The notes below the pieces were generated by a model. It was not told where the DNA came from and did not search any database. It saw only the letters and a list, made by a program, of their open reading frames with translations. From positions 310,001 to 374,000 of the forward strand of contig CAJPVJ010000001.1 of the NCBI GenBank assembly GCA_905397405.1: a stretch of 64,000 nucleotides of DNA, read 5' to 3'. Position numbers and translations under genes: made by a program. Source of the DNA: Oppiella nova (Eukaryota; Arthropoda; Arachnida; Sarcoptiformes; Oppiidae). This document shows positions 26,833-35,822 of the stretch, piece by piece (position 1 is the first letter of the stretch; every line of letters begins with the position of its first letter).

Positions 26833-26854
26833 CGTTGTCGCAATGGTGCGAACG
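26833..26854 (+). promoter_or_regulatory. Structured leader of rpmI-rplT
   Basis: CGT + TCGCA pair with TGCGA + ACG around the loop ATGG, with a TG bulge, 28 bases before the rpmI ATG. An ACCTG (26823-26827) could also pair with CAGGT (26862-26866) across this hairpin. In E. coli the L20 protein binds a structured rpmI leader and represses the operon; this is a candidate equivalent. The L20-binding role is inference. Confidence 0.45.
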
Positions 26855-26882
26855 TACCGAACAGGTGTTTAAAGAGGTTGTT

Positions 26883-27077
26883 ATGGCTAAGTTAAAAACT
26901 CGCCGTGGTGCAGCTAAGCGTTTCAAAGCGACTGCTAACGGTTTCAAGCGTAAACAAGCGTTCAAACGCCACATTTTGACCAAAAAATCTGCTAAACGTA
27001 TTCGTCAATTGCGCGGTTGTGTCATGGTTCACGTAAGTGACATGAATTCAGTTCGTCGTATGTGCCCATACATCTAA
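26883..27077 (+). CDS. rpmI: 50S ribosomal protein L35
   Basis: A 64-residue L35, starting [20 protein letters not shown] and ending in [12 protein letters not shown], as expected for the family. ATG at 26883 has AAAGAGG upstream. The frame is open 16 codons further up, but those codons are leader. It is very basic, binds 23S rRNA, and precedes rplT by 11 bases. The usual neighbour infC lies 5 kb away. Confidence 0.98.
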   Translation: MAKLKTRRGAAKRFKATANGFKRKQAFKRHILTKKSAKRIRQLRGCVMVHVSDMNSVRRMCPYI

Positions 27078-27088
27078 GGAGATTATAA

Positions 27089-27448
27089 ATGGCTCGTGTA
27101 AAACGTGGTGTACAGGCTCATCGCCGTCATAAAAAAATTCTTGCTCGTGCTAAAGGTTACTATGGCGCGCGTTCACGTGTTTATCGTGTAGCGTTCCAAG
27201 CAGTAATTAAAGCAGGTCAATACGCTTACCGTGACCGTCGTCAAAAGAAACGTCAATTCCGTGCTTTATGGATTGCGCGTATCAATGCTGGTGCTCGTCA
27301 AAATGGTTTGTCGTACAGCCGTATGATCGATGGCTTGAAAAAAGCTCAAGTGATCATCGACCGTCGCGTACTTGCTGACATCGCTATGCATGACTCAGTT
27401 GCATTTGCTGCTTTAGCTGAAAAAGCTAAAGGCGCATTAGCTGCTTAA
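27089..27448 (+). CDS. rplT: 50S ribosomal protein L20
   Basis: A 119-residue L20 with the classical start [18 protein letters not shown] and the internal [20 protein letters not shown] segment. It binds 23S rRNA early in large-subunit assembly and is the usual repressor of its own operon through the rpmI leader. AAGGAG lies seven bases before ATG. A strong terminator follows the stop. Confidence 0.98.
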   Translation: MARVKRGVQAHRRHKKILARAKGYYGARSRVYRVAFQAVIKAGQYAYRDRRQKKRQFRALWIARINAGARQNGLSYSRMIDGLKKAQVIIDRRVLADIAMHDSVAFAALAEKAKGALAA

Positions 27449-27613
27449 TCATCTTCGATGATTAAAAAAGACCGCTTTTATAGCGGTCTTTTTTATGCCT
27501 AAAAATTTATTTTCAAACTCTTGCCGGAACTTTTCGAGATGAGTTTCTATTGAGTTTGATTGTTCGAATACAGCACTAATCAGTAAAATTTGTGTTGAAG
27601 TAAAATCTGTCAT
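27449..27613 (-). CDS. Possible small protein (54 aa) antisense to the rplT terminator
   Basis: A short minus-strand frame starts at ATG 27613 (MTDFTSTQILLISAVFEQ) and stays open through the rplT terminator hairpin to TGA at 27449. The first 39 residues have natural codon use and an amphipathic, Glu/Lys-rich pattern. The last 15 are simply the terminator read backwards. There is no good ribosome binding site. It lies head-to-head with the ParB-like gene at 27675. It may be real or a chance frame. Confidence 0.25.
   Translation of the reverse strand: MTDFTSTQILLISAVFEQSNSIETHLEKFRQEFENKFLGIKKTAIKAVFFNHRR
27465..27494 (+). terminator. Intrinsic terminator after rplT
   Basis: AAAAAGACCGCT / AGCGGTCTTTTTT with a 5-base loop. 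It is strong and also has an A-tract on the 5' side. Confidence 0.92.
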
Positions 27614-27674
27614 TATGGTTGCTCTAACTATTTTGTTATGGCATTGAATTGACCAAATTATAGAATCTAGTCTT

Positions 27675-28052
27675 ATGCGTAAACAATATCACTTTCGCCA
27701 AGTTGGTGAAGACACTTATATTTGGGATGTGCATCATCTGGTTGAACTAAGCCAAGACTTCCCAATCCATGAAGTTCTATTATCCGATATACAAGAACTC
27801 AATGAAGCGTATTGGTTTCCAGATACACATCCAACAACACAGCAAATGATTGAACATTTTCAACTGATGCAACAGGCAGATCTAAGTTATCCAATTATTC
27901 TATCTGCTGATGGCAGGGTGATGGATGGTATGCATCGTGCGGCAAAAGCAAAATTACTCGATCATCTTACGATTAAAGCCGTCAGGTTTGAAATTACACC
28001 ACCAGCAAATTTTATCAATATTGACGAGGATGATTTGGATTATGCTGATTGA
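27675..28052 (+). CDS. ParB/Srx-fold (ParB-N-like) protein, 125 aa
   Basis: A small protein with a recognisable ParB-N core: PIILSADGRVMDGMHRAAKA near residues 75-94. The DGMHR motif is the equivalent of the GxRR/GHRR nucleotide- and DNA-contacting loop of ParB-like and sulfiredoxin-fold proteins. It has no HTH domain, so it is not a plasmid partition ParB. The start MRKQYHFRQVGEDTYIWD has no strong ribosome binding site. Single-domain ParB-N proteins are often in defence or mobile contexts, but here it is alone. The function is unknown. Confidence 0.72.
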   Translation: MRKQYHFRQVGEDTYIWDVHHLVELSQDFPIHEVLLSDIQELNEAYWFPDTHPTTQQMIEHFQLMQQADLSYPIILSADGRVMDGMHRAAKAKLLDHLTIKAVRFEITPPANFINIDEDDLDYAD

Positions 28053-28187
28053 GTAGGCCATCCGAATGATTTAAATATTCAAATAACTTTGCATACACAT
28101 TACACAATATCAACGTGAAAGCATTATTGTTTTAGAAATAGCTCGCATAGAGTAGAACAACGAATAATAGAAAATGATGGAGTGGGT

Positions 28188-28385
28188 ATGCGTGTTGAGA
28201 TTGAAGGTTTACAACAAGGTGCAATTGAAGTTGAGTTGCAACTACTACCCAGAGTTGGGGAAGTTTTAAAAGTGATGTATGGTGCAGATGCGGAAGTTAA
28301 AGGTGAAGTAACAGCAGTTGAGCACTATATTAATCAGCATGCAAATGAACATAAAGTGATACTCAGCATACGACCCGTATTTTGA
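28188..28385 (+). CDS. Small hypothetical protein, 65 aa
   Basis: ATG at 28188 has GGAG five bases upstream; the GTG two codons earlier is part of that site. The product MRVEIEGLQQGAIEVELQLL continues as alternating hydrophobic and charged strands (VGEVLKVMYGADAEVKGEVT, HKVILSIRPVF) that suggest a small beta barrel. The family is not recognised. It is followed by a terminator at 28435. Confidence 0.62.
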   Translation: MRVEIEGLQQGAIEVELQLLPRVGEVLKVMYGADAEVKGEVTAVEHYINQHANEHKVILSIRPVF

Positions 28386-28434
28386 TATAGATCAGCTAAA
28401 ATGATTGAATCATGATTGGGTTGTTACGTGATTT

Positions 28435-28460
28435 AAAGTAGCTTATTTGGCTACTTTTTA
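28435..28460 (+). terminator. Intrinsic terminator
   Basis: AAAGTAGC / GCTACTTT with a 7-base loop, followed by a T-rich run. It ends the 65-residue gene. Confidence 0.75.
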
Positions 28461-28482
28461 TTTTTAGAGAGTTCTTAAATTT

Positions 28483-29013
28483 ATGAAACGCATCAATGTT
28501 GTGGGGACTTCTGCATCAGGAAAAAAAACATTTTCAATAAGATTAGCTCAAAAATTAAAGCTCACCTACATTGAATTGGATGATTTATTCTGGCTGGATG
28601 ATTGGCAAGAGTCTACCGATACTGCATTTTTTCAGAAAATTCAGGCCAAACTAGATCAAGCTAAATCTGGTTTTGTCATAGATGGTAATTATACGCGAAC
28701 TACGCAGATCAAATGGCGAGATATTGATACTGTAATTTGGTTGGATATTCCTTTTTATATCAATCTTTACCAATCCATACAGAGAGCTGTTCGTCGTGCT
28801 ATTTTTAGACACAGACTTTGGGAGAGTTCAAATAATCGTGAAAGTTTTAGTAAAATGTTTAGTCGTGATTCGATTATTTGGTGGATGATTAAAACGCATC
28901 AAAAAAATCGTCAGCAATATATAACAATGATAAATGATCCTCAATATTCACATATTCGATTTATCCATTTAAAATCGCGAAAAGCTGCTGATCAATTTTT
29001 GAGTTTAATTTAA
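28483..29013 (+). CDS. P-loop nucleoside-kinase-like protein (FlaR/topology-modulation type)
   Basis: A 176-residue P-loop protein close to the adenylate-kinase-related FlaR group. Walker A reads GTSASGKKT (8-16), IELDDLFW is the substrate-side segment near residue 30, FVIDGNY near 65 and DTVIWLDIPF near 83 (Walker B-like). The position after the P-loop Lys, normally Ser or Thr that holds magnesium, is Lys here (coded in an A-run, followed by Thr). That could mean shifted or lost catalysis. The biological role of this family is poorly known. It is probably monocistronic. Confidence 0.78.
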   Translation: MKRINVVGTSASGKKTFSIRLAQKLKLTYIELDDLFWLDDWQESTDTAFFQKIQAKLDQAKSGFVIDGNYTRTTQIKWRDIDTVIWLDIPFYINLYQSIQRAVRRAIFRHRLWESSNNRESFSKMFSRDSIIWWMIKTHQKNRQQYITMINDPQYSHIRFIHLKSRKAADQFLSLI

Positions 29014-29178
29014 GTCCTTTATAAGTTAGGATAAATTTTGAAAAAATATAACAATACGTGTCGAATATTTTTATGAAAAATTAAGTAGAATCGTGATTGA
29101 ATAAGAGGTTCATGCTAATGATGGTGATGGCATAACAGAAGTATTGTATCAGTGGGATATTAATCATAGGACAATAAA

Positions 29179-29727
29179 ATGAGTGATTCTCAATTTTTAA
29201 CAACTTTACAAGAACAGGTAAAGAACGGGCAAAAGTATAGTTATTTGTGTTTTTGGGGGCATAGTCAAAAGACTTCTGGAAAAATAGACAAGAGCTGTTT
29301 AAGTCAATGGTTTCCTGCAAAATTTGAAATTGATGGTGTCAATTATCAAAGTACAGAACAGTATATGATGGCGCAGAAAGCCAAACTATTTAATGACGAA
29401 GATATCTTTCAGAAAATTTTACAAACAGATGATCCCAAGAAAATAAAAGCATTAGGTCGTTTGGTCAAAAATTATCAAGATGAGATTTGGATTGCTCATC
29501 GTTATGAAATTGTGGTTCAAGGTAATTTGGCTAAGTTTTCTCAAGACAGTGATCTTAAAGCATTTCTACTGAGTACCTCAGATCAAATCATTGTTGAAGC
29601 CTCGCCTGTAGATCAAATTTGGGGGATTGGACTTGCAGCAGATCATGTTAATGCGACAAATCCAAACGCATGGCAAGGTTTAAATCTTTTGGGTTTTGCC
29701 TTAATGGAAGTAAGAAAGCAACTTTAA
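29179..29727 (+). CDS. NADAR-family N-glycosidase (YbiA-like)
   Basis: A 182-residue protein of the NADAR (DUF1768) family. Motifs: SYLCFWGH near 20, STEQYMMAQKAKLF near 57 (the catalytic Glu region), EIWIAHRYEIVVQGNLAKF near 102 and DQIWGIG near 147. YbiA of E. coli breaks toxic riboflavin-pathway intermediates by N-glycoside cleavage. Other NADAR proteins remove ADP-ribose from guanine in DNA as antitoxins to DarT1. No DarT gene is next to it, so the housekeeping YbiA role is more likely. AGGA precedes the ATG. Confidence 0.9.
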   Translation: MSDSQFLTTLQEQVKNGQKYSYLCFWGHSQKTSGKIDKSCLSQWFPAKFEIDGVNYQSTEQYMMAQKAKLFNDEDIFQKILQTDDPKKIKALGRLVKNYQDEIWIAHRYEIVVQGNLAKFSQDSDLKAFLLSTSDQIIVEASPVDQIWGIGLAADHVNATNPNAWQGLNLLGFALMEVRKQL

Positions 29728-29743
29728 TGTTGCTTTCTTTTTA
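29713..29743 (+). terminator. Intrinsic terminator overlapping the NADAR gene end
   Basis: AAGAAAGCAAC / GTTGCTTTCTT with loop TTTAAT and T-run. The 5' arm lies inside the last codons of the gene. Confidence 0.75.
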
Positions 29744-29771
29744 AGATTCATTTTATCAAATAGATAAGACA

Positions 29772-30800
29772 TTATAGTCCAAAATAATAAGCCGCAAGGC
29801 AGATTAAAATGGTCACAATAATTAATGCAAAAACACCTGTTTTACCTGGTTTATGCTCAGGATTTGCCTTGCTGTTAAACGCTTGACGCTGCTCGGTTTT
29901 GATATTGTCATGCGTGTCAAAGGGCGAGGCAATTTGTTTTGGCGTTAAGCGTGCAGATTTATAATGATTTGCAACTTTAACGATAAATTTTGATTTTAAA
30001 TCTTCAACTTTTTGCAGGAAATGGCGCAAATTCATTTGTTCTTCAGGGCTCATGATTTGCTCATTTTCATCATAGGGATGCTTTAATTTTGCAGAAATAA
30101 AACCCTCTAATGCATCGATACGACAGAAGGTTTCGTGTGCGTAATCAGCTTGATAATCAGTGGGTAACAGTGCAAGTTTAAGAATTGAATCCTCAGTAGT
30201 GTATAGCGCTTCATCTAATCCATAATACGGTAAATCTTTATTTACAGGTTCTGGAAAACCTTTGGCATATTGAGTATCGAACAATTCATTGTCTGTATAA
30301 ACTTGAATATCATCCCAATTCGGTTGGACTAAATCTTGTTCAATCCGTTTAATCAATTTTGCATTGAGATCATAGCGCCAAAAAATCTCGGTACGTAAAT
30401 TGGGGCGTTGTTGTTCAGGCGCTTCATAATCATTGTCTGCGCTATACCATTCTGCCAATTCTTTACCAAAAATCCATGCGGTTTTCTTTTGTTGATCATG
30501 GCTAACAATAAAGTGGGGAATGGCTAACAGTTCAACATTGGCATTTGGATTTTGTTCATCATTTAAAATGCTCGCGCTATGTAAGCTGAGTCGATACACG
30601 CCTTGTTTTTTTAGCCCTTCAAGCCAAATCTGAAAATGCTGTGCCAGTAGGTGCTGGTTGGTTAAATCACGGAAGCCAAAAGCATGCTGATTAAAAATGG
30701 CATGATTGACCCAACGAGAAAAACTGATCCCTTGAGTGAGATACTCATTGCCATAAGTGACGAGTGTAAGTTGACGTTTCCAGATTTGATCGAGTGCCAT
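29772..30800 (-). CDS. Hypothetical tail-anchored membrane protein, 342 aa
   Basis: A mainly soluble, acidic protein starting MALDQIWKRQLTLVTYGNEYL. It ends in a single hydrophobic helix (GVFALIIVTILICLAAYYFG, residues about 320-340) after a basic linker (NPEHKPGKTG), which makes it a tail-anchored inner-membrane protein with its bulk in the cytoplasm. I recognise no domain. It lies between the NADAR gene and pheS and is transcribed away from pheS. The function is unknown. Confidence 0.7.
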   Translation of the reverse strand: MALDQIWKRQLTLVTYGNEYLTQGISFSRWVNHAIFNQHAFGFRDLTNQHLLAQHFQIWLEGLKKQGVYRLSLHSASILNDEQNPNANVELLAIPHFIVSHDQQKKTAWIFGKELAEWYSADNDYEAPEQQRPNLRTEIFWRYDLNAKLIKRIEQDLVQPNWDDIQVYTDNELFDTQYAKGFPEPVNKDLPYYGLDEALYTTEDSILKLALLPTDYQADYAHETFCRIDALEGFISAKLKHPYDENEQIMSPEEQMNLRHFLQKVEDLKSKFIVKVANHYKSARLTPKQIASPFDTHDNIKTEQRQAFNSKANPEHKPGKTGVFALIIVTILICLAAYYFGL

Positions 30801-30996
30801 TTTTTATAGATCTCAGCGACATTAAATCCATTTTATACTTTTTATAAATCAAAGTTCTAGCATTTCAACAGGAATCAAACAGGGAAATATACAAATTATT
30901 TAGAATAAGTTGTGACTAATCGTATTTTTTGTAAAGCGGAAACTTCATTCAACTGCATAAAAACTGTTAGAATATAGAGTTATATTATTTTTCTAA

Positions 30997-31998
<1,002 letters not shown>

Positions 31999-32008
31999 CA
32001 AATTTATA

Positions 32009-32097
32009 CCTCTCCCTGACCTCTCCTAAAAGGAGAGGGGATGTCTAAGATAATGAGACGAAGGGTTCTGCCTCTTTTTAAAAGAGAGTCAGAGAGG
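32009..32097. repeat. Palindromic intergenic element between pheS and pheT
   Basis: Outer arms CCTCTCCCTGA (32009-32019) and TCAGAGAGG (32089-32097) are near-perfect inverted repeats. Inside are two hairpins: CCTCTCCT/AGGAGAGG at 32020-32038 and CTCTTTT/AAAAGAG at 32072-32086. About 90 bp long and non-coding, it looks like a miniature palindromic element inserted in the operon. Confidence 0.6.
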
Positions 32098-32128
32098 AAT
32101 TCATAGATATTGAATATAGGTTTTAGAA

Positions 32129-34510
32129 ATGAAAATTAGCGAAAATTGGCTTCGCACATGGGTCAACCCAGCAATTGATAGCGATACCTTGTCTGATCAA
32201 CTGACCATGTTGGGACTTGAGGTGGATGAACTGGTTCCCGCAGCTAAACCATTTACAGGTGTGGTGATTGGTGAAGTTTTAACTGTTGTACAGCATCCTG
32301 ATGCAGATCGTTTACGTGTCACCACAGTGAATATTGGTTCGGGTGAACCTTTGCAAATCGTATGTGGTGCACCAAATGTACGTGCTGGAATGAAAGTGCC
32401 AGTTGCAACCATTGGTGCAGTGCTTCCGGGCGATTTTAAAATTAAAAAAGGCAAACTTCGTGGTGTTGAATCACAAGGGATGCTCTGCGGCGCTTCAGAA
32501 ATTGACCTTGAAGATAAAATTGACGGTCTGTTAGAACTTCCTACTGATGCGCCTGTAGGCACAAATATTCGAGAATATTTAAATCTTGATGATCATGTGA
32601 TTGATATCAGCATCACGCCAAACCGTGGTGACTGTTTTAGTATTCGTGGGGTGGCGCGTGAAATTGGGGTAATTAACCAATTGCCTGTAACCGCACCTGA
32701 AATTCAAGAGCTTGCGGCTACGATTGCTGATCAGAAGCAAGTTGTTGTGACAACGGATGGTTGCCCTCGTTACTTAGGACGTGTAATTAAAAATGTAAAT
32801 ACCAAAGCAGCTACACCTGCATGGATGGAGCAAGCTCTAGCACGTTCAGGTATTCGTCAACACAGTATTCTTGTTGATATTACCAACTATGTGCTTATGG
32901 AACTTGGTCAACCGTTACATGCGTTTGATGGTGGTCAGGTTCAAGGTTCAGTGCATGTGCGTCAGGCAAGTGCAAATGAAAAGCTTGTTTTGTTAAATGA
33001 ACAAGAAATTGAATTGACCGAAGATGTTATGGTGATTGCAGATGATGTAAAAGCATTGGCGATCGCAGGCATCATGGGTGGTTTGTCCTCATCTGTAACA
33101 GATGAAACCACTGAGATTTTCCTTGAATCTGCATTCTTTGCACCATTACATATCGCAGGGCGCGCACGTCGTTATGGTTTGCATACAGATGCGTCACAAC
33201 GTTATGAACGTGGTGTGGACTTTGAATTGCCTATGATCGCAATGCAACGCGCTTCACAATTGATTCAAACTCTTGCAGGTGGTGATTTCGGTCCAATTAC
33301 CGTATCTGAAAAAACTGAATTGTTGCCTAAACGTGAAGCAATTGAGTTGAATCAAGCGCAAGTGGATCAATTGCTGGGTTATCAAGTTCCTACTGCATTT
33401 ATTACAAATGCGCTGCAACGTTTAGGTTGTGATGTGACTGTAAAAGCTGAAGGTGAATGGACTGTTGTACCACCATCACATCGTTACGATATGGCAATTT
33501 ATCAAGATTTAATTGAAGAAGTTGCGCGTATACATGGTTATGACAATATTCAAATTAGTCTGCCAGTGATTGATGTAAAACTTGCTAAACATCAGGATCA
33601 ATTTGAACTGACTCAGTTACGTCAAACTTTAGTAACACTGGGTTATCAAGAGGCGATTAGTTTTAGTTTTGCAGATTTAAAACTTGAAAAACAATTGAAT
33701 TCACAAGTAAATCCATTGGCGCTTGCAAATCCGATTTCAAGTGATTTGGCGGTCATGCGTTCAACTTTACTTTCAAGCTTAATTCCGTGTGTTCAGTACA
33801 ATATCAATCGTCAACAAAGTCGTGTGCGTTTCTTTGAGCTAGGGCTACGTTTTGATTATCAAAACGCGAAAAGTATAGAAGATTTGAAACAGATTCCAAC
33901 TTTGGCTATGATTGCTGTAGGATCAAAACAAATTGAATCTTGGCATGGAAAAGCTCAAGTTATGGATTTCTTTGATCTCAAAGGCGAGGTCGAAGAAATT
34001 TTAGCAGCTGGACGTGTTCACGTTGAATATGTTCGTTCTGATCGTGAATGGTTACATCCAGGTCAGTCTGCGGAAATTCTCGTGGATGGGAAATCAGTAG
34101 GCTATTTAGGTCGTCTACATCCATCTTTGGAAAATGCACTGGATTTGAGCACAACTTGGATCGCAGAGCTCGACCAATCGGCTGTTTTGCAAACTTATGT
34201 ATCTAATTTTACAGAATTATCACGATTTCCATCGGTTAGACGTGATATTGCGCTTGTAATTAGTGATAAGATTAATGTTAGTGAAATTCAGCAACTTATC
34301 GAAAAAACGGGTGGAGAGCTTTTGGACTCTACTTGGTTATTTGATGTGTATACAGGGCAAGGTGTTGAACAAGGTAAGCGCTCTTTGGCATTTGCATTGT
34401 TATGGCAACATCCATCACGTACACTCGAAGATGCTGAGATTAAATCCGGTATGGATCATATTATTCAAGTGTTAGAAGACACTTATCAAGCGACATTGAG
34501 GGCCTCATGA
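32129..34510 (+). CDS. pheT: Phenylalanyl-tRNA synthetase beta subunit
   Basis: A 793-residue PheT, full length. It has an N-terminal [14 protein letters not shown], an OB-fold tRNA-binding domain (about 40-150, [12 protein letters not shown]), the B3/B4 editing core (HAFDGGQV near 268), B5, the catalytic-like domain ([10 protein letters not shown] near 570) and the C-terminal FDX-ACB anticodon-binding domain ([12 protein letters not shown] near 700). It edits Tyr-tRNA-Phe and binds the tRNA. The 130-base gap from pheS is unusually long and holds a palindromic element. Its last codons overlap ihfA by ATGA. Confidence 0.98.
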   Translation: MKISENWLRTWVNPAIDSDTLSDQLTMLGLEVDELVPAAKPFTGVVIGEVLTVVQHPDADRLRVTTVNIGSGEPLQIVCGAPNVRAGMKVPVATIGAVLPGDFKIKKGKLRGVESQGMLCGASEIDLEDKIDGLLELPTDAPVGTNIREYLNLDDHVIDISITPNRGDCFSIRGVAREIGVINQLPVTAPEIQELAATIADQKQVVVTTDGCPRYLGRVIKNVNTKAATPAWMEQALARSGIRQHSILVDITNYVLMELGQPLHAFDGGQVQGSVHVRQASANEKLVLLNEQEIELTEDVMVIADDVKALAIAGIMGGLSSSVTDETTEIFLESAFFAPLHIAGRARRYGLHTDASQRYERGVDFELPMIAMQRASQLIQTLAGGDFGPITVSEKTELLPKREAIELNQAQVDQLLGYQVPTAFITNALQRLGCDVTVKAEGEWTVVPPSHRYDMAIYQDLIEEVARIHGYDNIQISLPVIDVKLAKHQDQFELTQLRQTLVTLGYQEAISFSFADLKLEKQLNSQVNPLALANPISSDLAVMRSTLLSSLIPCVQYNINRQQSRVRFFELGLRFDYQNAKSIEDLKQIPTLAMIAVGSKQIESWHGKAQVMDFFDLKGEVEEILAAGRVHVEYVRSDREWLHPGQSAEILVDGKSVGYLGRLHPSLENALDLSTTWIAELDQSAVLQTYVSNFTELSRFPSVRRDIALVISDKINVSEIQQLIEKTGGELLDSTWLFDVYTGQGVEQGKRSLAFALLWQHPSRTLEDAEIKSGMDHIIQVLEDTYQATLRAS

Positions 34511-34803
34511 CAGCATTAACAAAAGCAGAAATGGCTGATCATTTAAGTGAGCTTACGAGTTTAAACCGTCGTGAAGCAAAACAAATGGTCGAGTTGTTCT
34601 TTGACGAGATTAGCCAAGCATTAATTGCTGGCGAACAAGTCAAACTTTCAGGTTTCGGAAATTTTGAACTACGTGACAAACGTCAACGTCCAGGTCGAAA
34701 TCCTAAAACTGGAGAAGAGATTCCAATCTCAGCACGTCGAGTTGTAACTTTCCGTGCAGGTCAAAAATTTAGACAACGTGTGGGTACAGAACAAGAAGAT
34801 TAA
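34507..34803 (+). CDS. ihfA: Integration host factor alpha subunit
   Basis: A 98-residue DNA-bending protein with the HU/IHF fold: [37 protein letters not shown] (the beta-arm with the intercalating Pro, near 61-68) and [16 protein letters not shown]. It forms a heterodimer with IhfB and acts in nucleoid architecture, recombination and sigma-54 promoters. The start overlaps the pheT stop (ATGA), so translation is coupled, as in other gammaproteobacteria. Confidence 0.97.
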   Translation: MTALTKAEMADHLSELTSLNRREAKQMVELFFDEISQALIAGEQVKLSGFGNFELRDKRQRPGRNPKTGEEIPISARRVVTFRAGQKFRQRVGTEQED

Positions 34804-34860
34804 TCGGCAATTTGTGTGTCGTAAGATGAAAGCTCTGTAATTTAAAAGTTTTGTAAGATA

Positions 34861-34891
34861 AAAACCCTGAGTAATCTGCTTGGGGTTTTTT
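34861..34891 (+). terminator. Intrinsic terminator after ihfA
   Basis: AAAACCC pairs with GGGTTTT across a 14-15 base loop and a T-run follows. It is weaker than the other terminators here. Confidence 0.6.
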
Positions 34892-35131
34892 ATTGCCAGA
34901 AATAAACATCATTTGGATTGGTATAAACCAACTTTGCTGAAATAACCGTGGCAAGGTCATATATTGATTTTTATCCTTGCATCAAAAGATCAAATGGTTT
35001 ACCTAGATACGGTTTTAATTAACAATAGGGTAGGGAGAGATTTTGTACTTATTGGATCTAAAGGTTCTGTAGTGAAGGGCGATACAGCTTATTTATGATG
35101 ATTTAAACTTTAAGGTAAAAAGAAAGCAAAA
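34892..35131. other. Gap between the ihfA terminator and the lipoprotein terminator
   Basis: No gene is supported in the 378 bases between ihfA and the lipoprotein. The only protein-like piece is a 34-codon frame at 34994-35098 on the plus strand (MVYLDTVLINNRVGRDFV at its start), without a ribosome binding site. It is probably chance or a remnant. Confidence 0.3.
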
Positions 35132-35158
35132 AAAAGAGAACCTAAAAGGTTCTCTTTT
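35132..35158 (-). terminator. Strong intrinsic terminator of the alanine-rich lipoprotein gene
   Basis: A 12-bp stem AAAAGAGAACCT / AGGTTCTCTTTT with loop AAA. On the minus strand it is followed by a run of eight T. Confidence 0.9.
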
Positions 35159-35181
35159 CTTAATAATAATCTAAGCGATTA

Positions 35182-35442
35182 TTAGTGAGCAGCTGAAGCA
35201 GCAGCAGAAGCATCTGCAGCAGCAGCAGTAGCATTAGAAGCAGCAGCAGTAGCGTCAGCAGCAGCATCAGTAGCAGATGCAGCAGCAGCGTCAACAGCAG
35301 CAGTAGCTTCAGAAGCAGCAGCTACAGCTTGAGAAGCAGCAGCGTTTGCATCAGCAGCAGCTTCTTCAGTTTTTTTAGCACAACCAACGAAAGCTAAAGT
35401 AGTAGCAACTGCAGCAGCAATAGCGATTTTTTTGAATAACAT
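35182..35442 (-). CDS. Alanine-zipper small lipoprotein, 86 aa
   Basis: A small outer-membrane-type lipoprotein. The signal peptide is MLFKKIAIAAAVATTLAFVGC with Cys21 as the lipidation site (lipobox AFVGC). The mature part is over half alanine (38 of the 65 residues after Cys), in repeats of AAAxAxAAA with Ser, Thr, Asp and Asn, as in the alanine-zipper lipoproteins related to Lpp/OprI. It would form a long trimeric or parallel helix in the periplasm. Unlike E. coli Lpp it ends in Ala-Ala-His and lacks the terminal Lys that links to peptidoglycan. The strong dedicated terminator suggests an abundant transcript. Confidence 0.85.
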   Translation of the reverse strand: MLFKKIAIAAAVATTLAFVGCAKKTEEAAADANAAASQAVAAASEATAAVDAAAASATDAAADATAAASNATAAAADASAAASAAH

Positions 35443-35780
35443 GGCATCACTCTCATAAATTTAATTGAGACAAAAAACCCAAGTTAGCCTGTTTTTTGCT
35501 TTTTGCATGGGCAGTCTAACTGGTATGCGAATATGCTATCACTGCGCATTTTGAATTGCTACTGTTTATCTTAAAAAAACCGACCAAATTGATGAAAAAA
35601 TGATGTTTTTTTAACAGTATTTTACAATCAAGTTGCGTTTTTAGATTGGTTTATTGATAAATAAGTTATTAATAAATATAAAAAATATTGATGAATAATT
35701 TTTATATTCAAATATTTGCAATATCGTGTAACGTTGAAACTCGATGATTGTATATTTATGTAAATAATGTCAACCAAATA
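35443..35780. other. Gap holding the lipoprotein promoter region
   Basis: The 380 bases between the lipoprotein start and the rho stop hold the lipoprotein leader (next to 35443), a very AT-rich middle and the rho terminator at 35781-35807. I see no coding potential. Confidence 0.5.
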
Positions 35781-35807
35781 AAAAGGCTACTCTAAGAGTA
35801 GCCTTTT
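35781..35807 (-). terminator. Intrinsic terminator after rho
   Basis: A 12-bp stem AAAAGGCTACTC / GAGTAGCCTTTT with loop TAA; minus-strand T-run TTTTTATTT. Confidence 0.88.
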
Positions 35808-35822
35808 TAAGTGTTTATTGAA

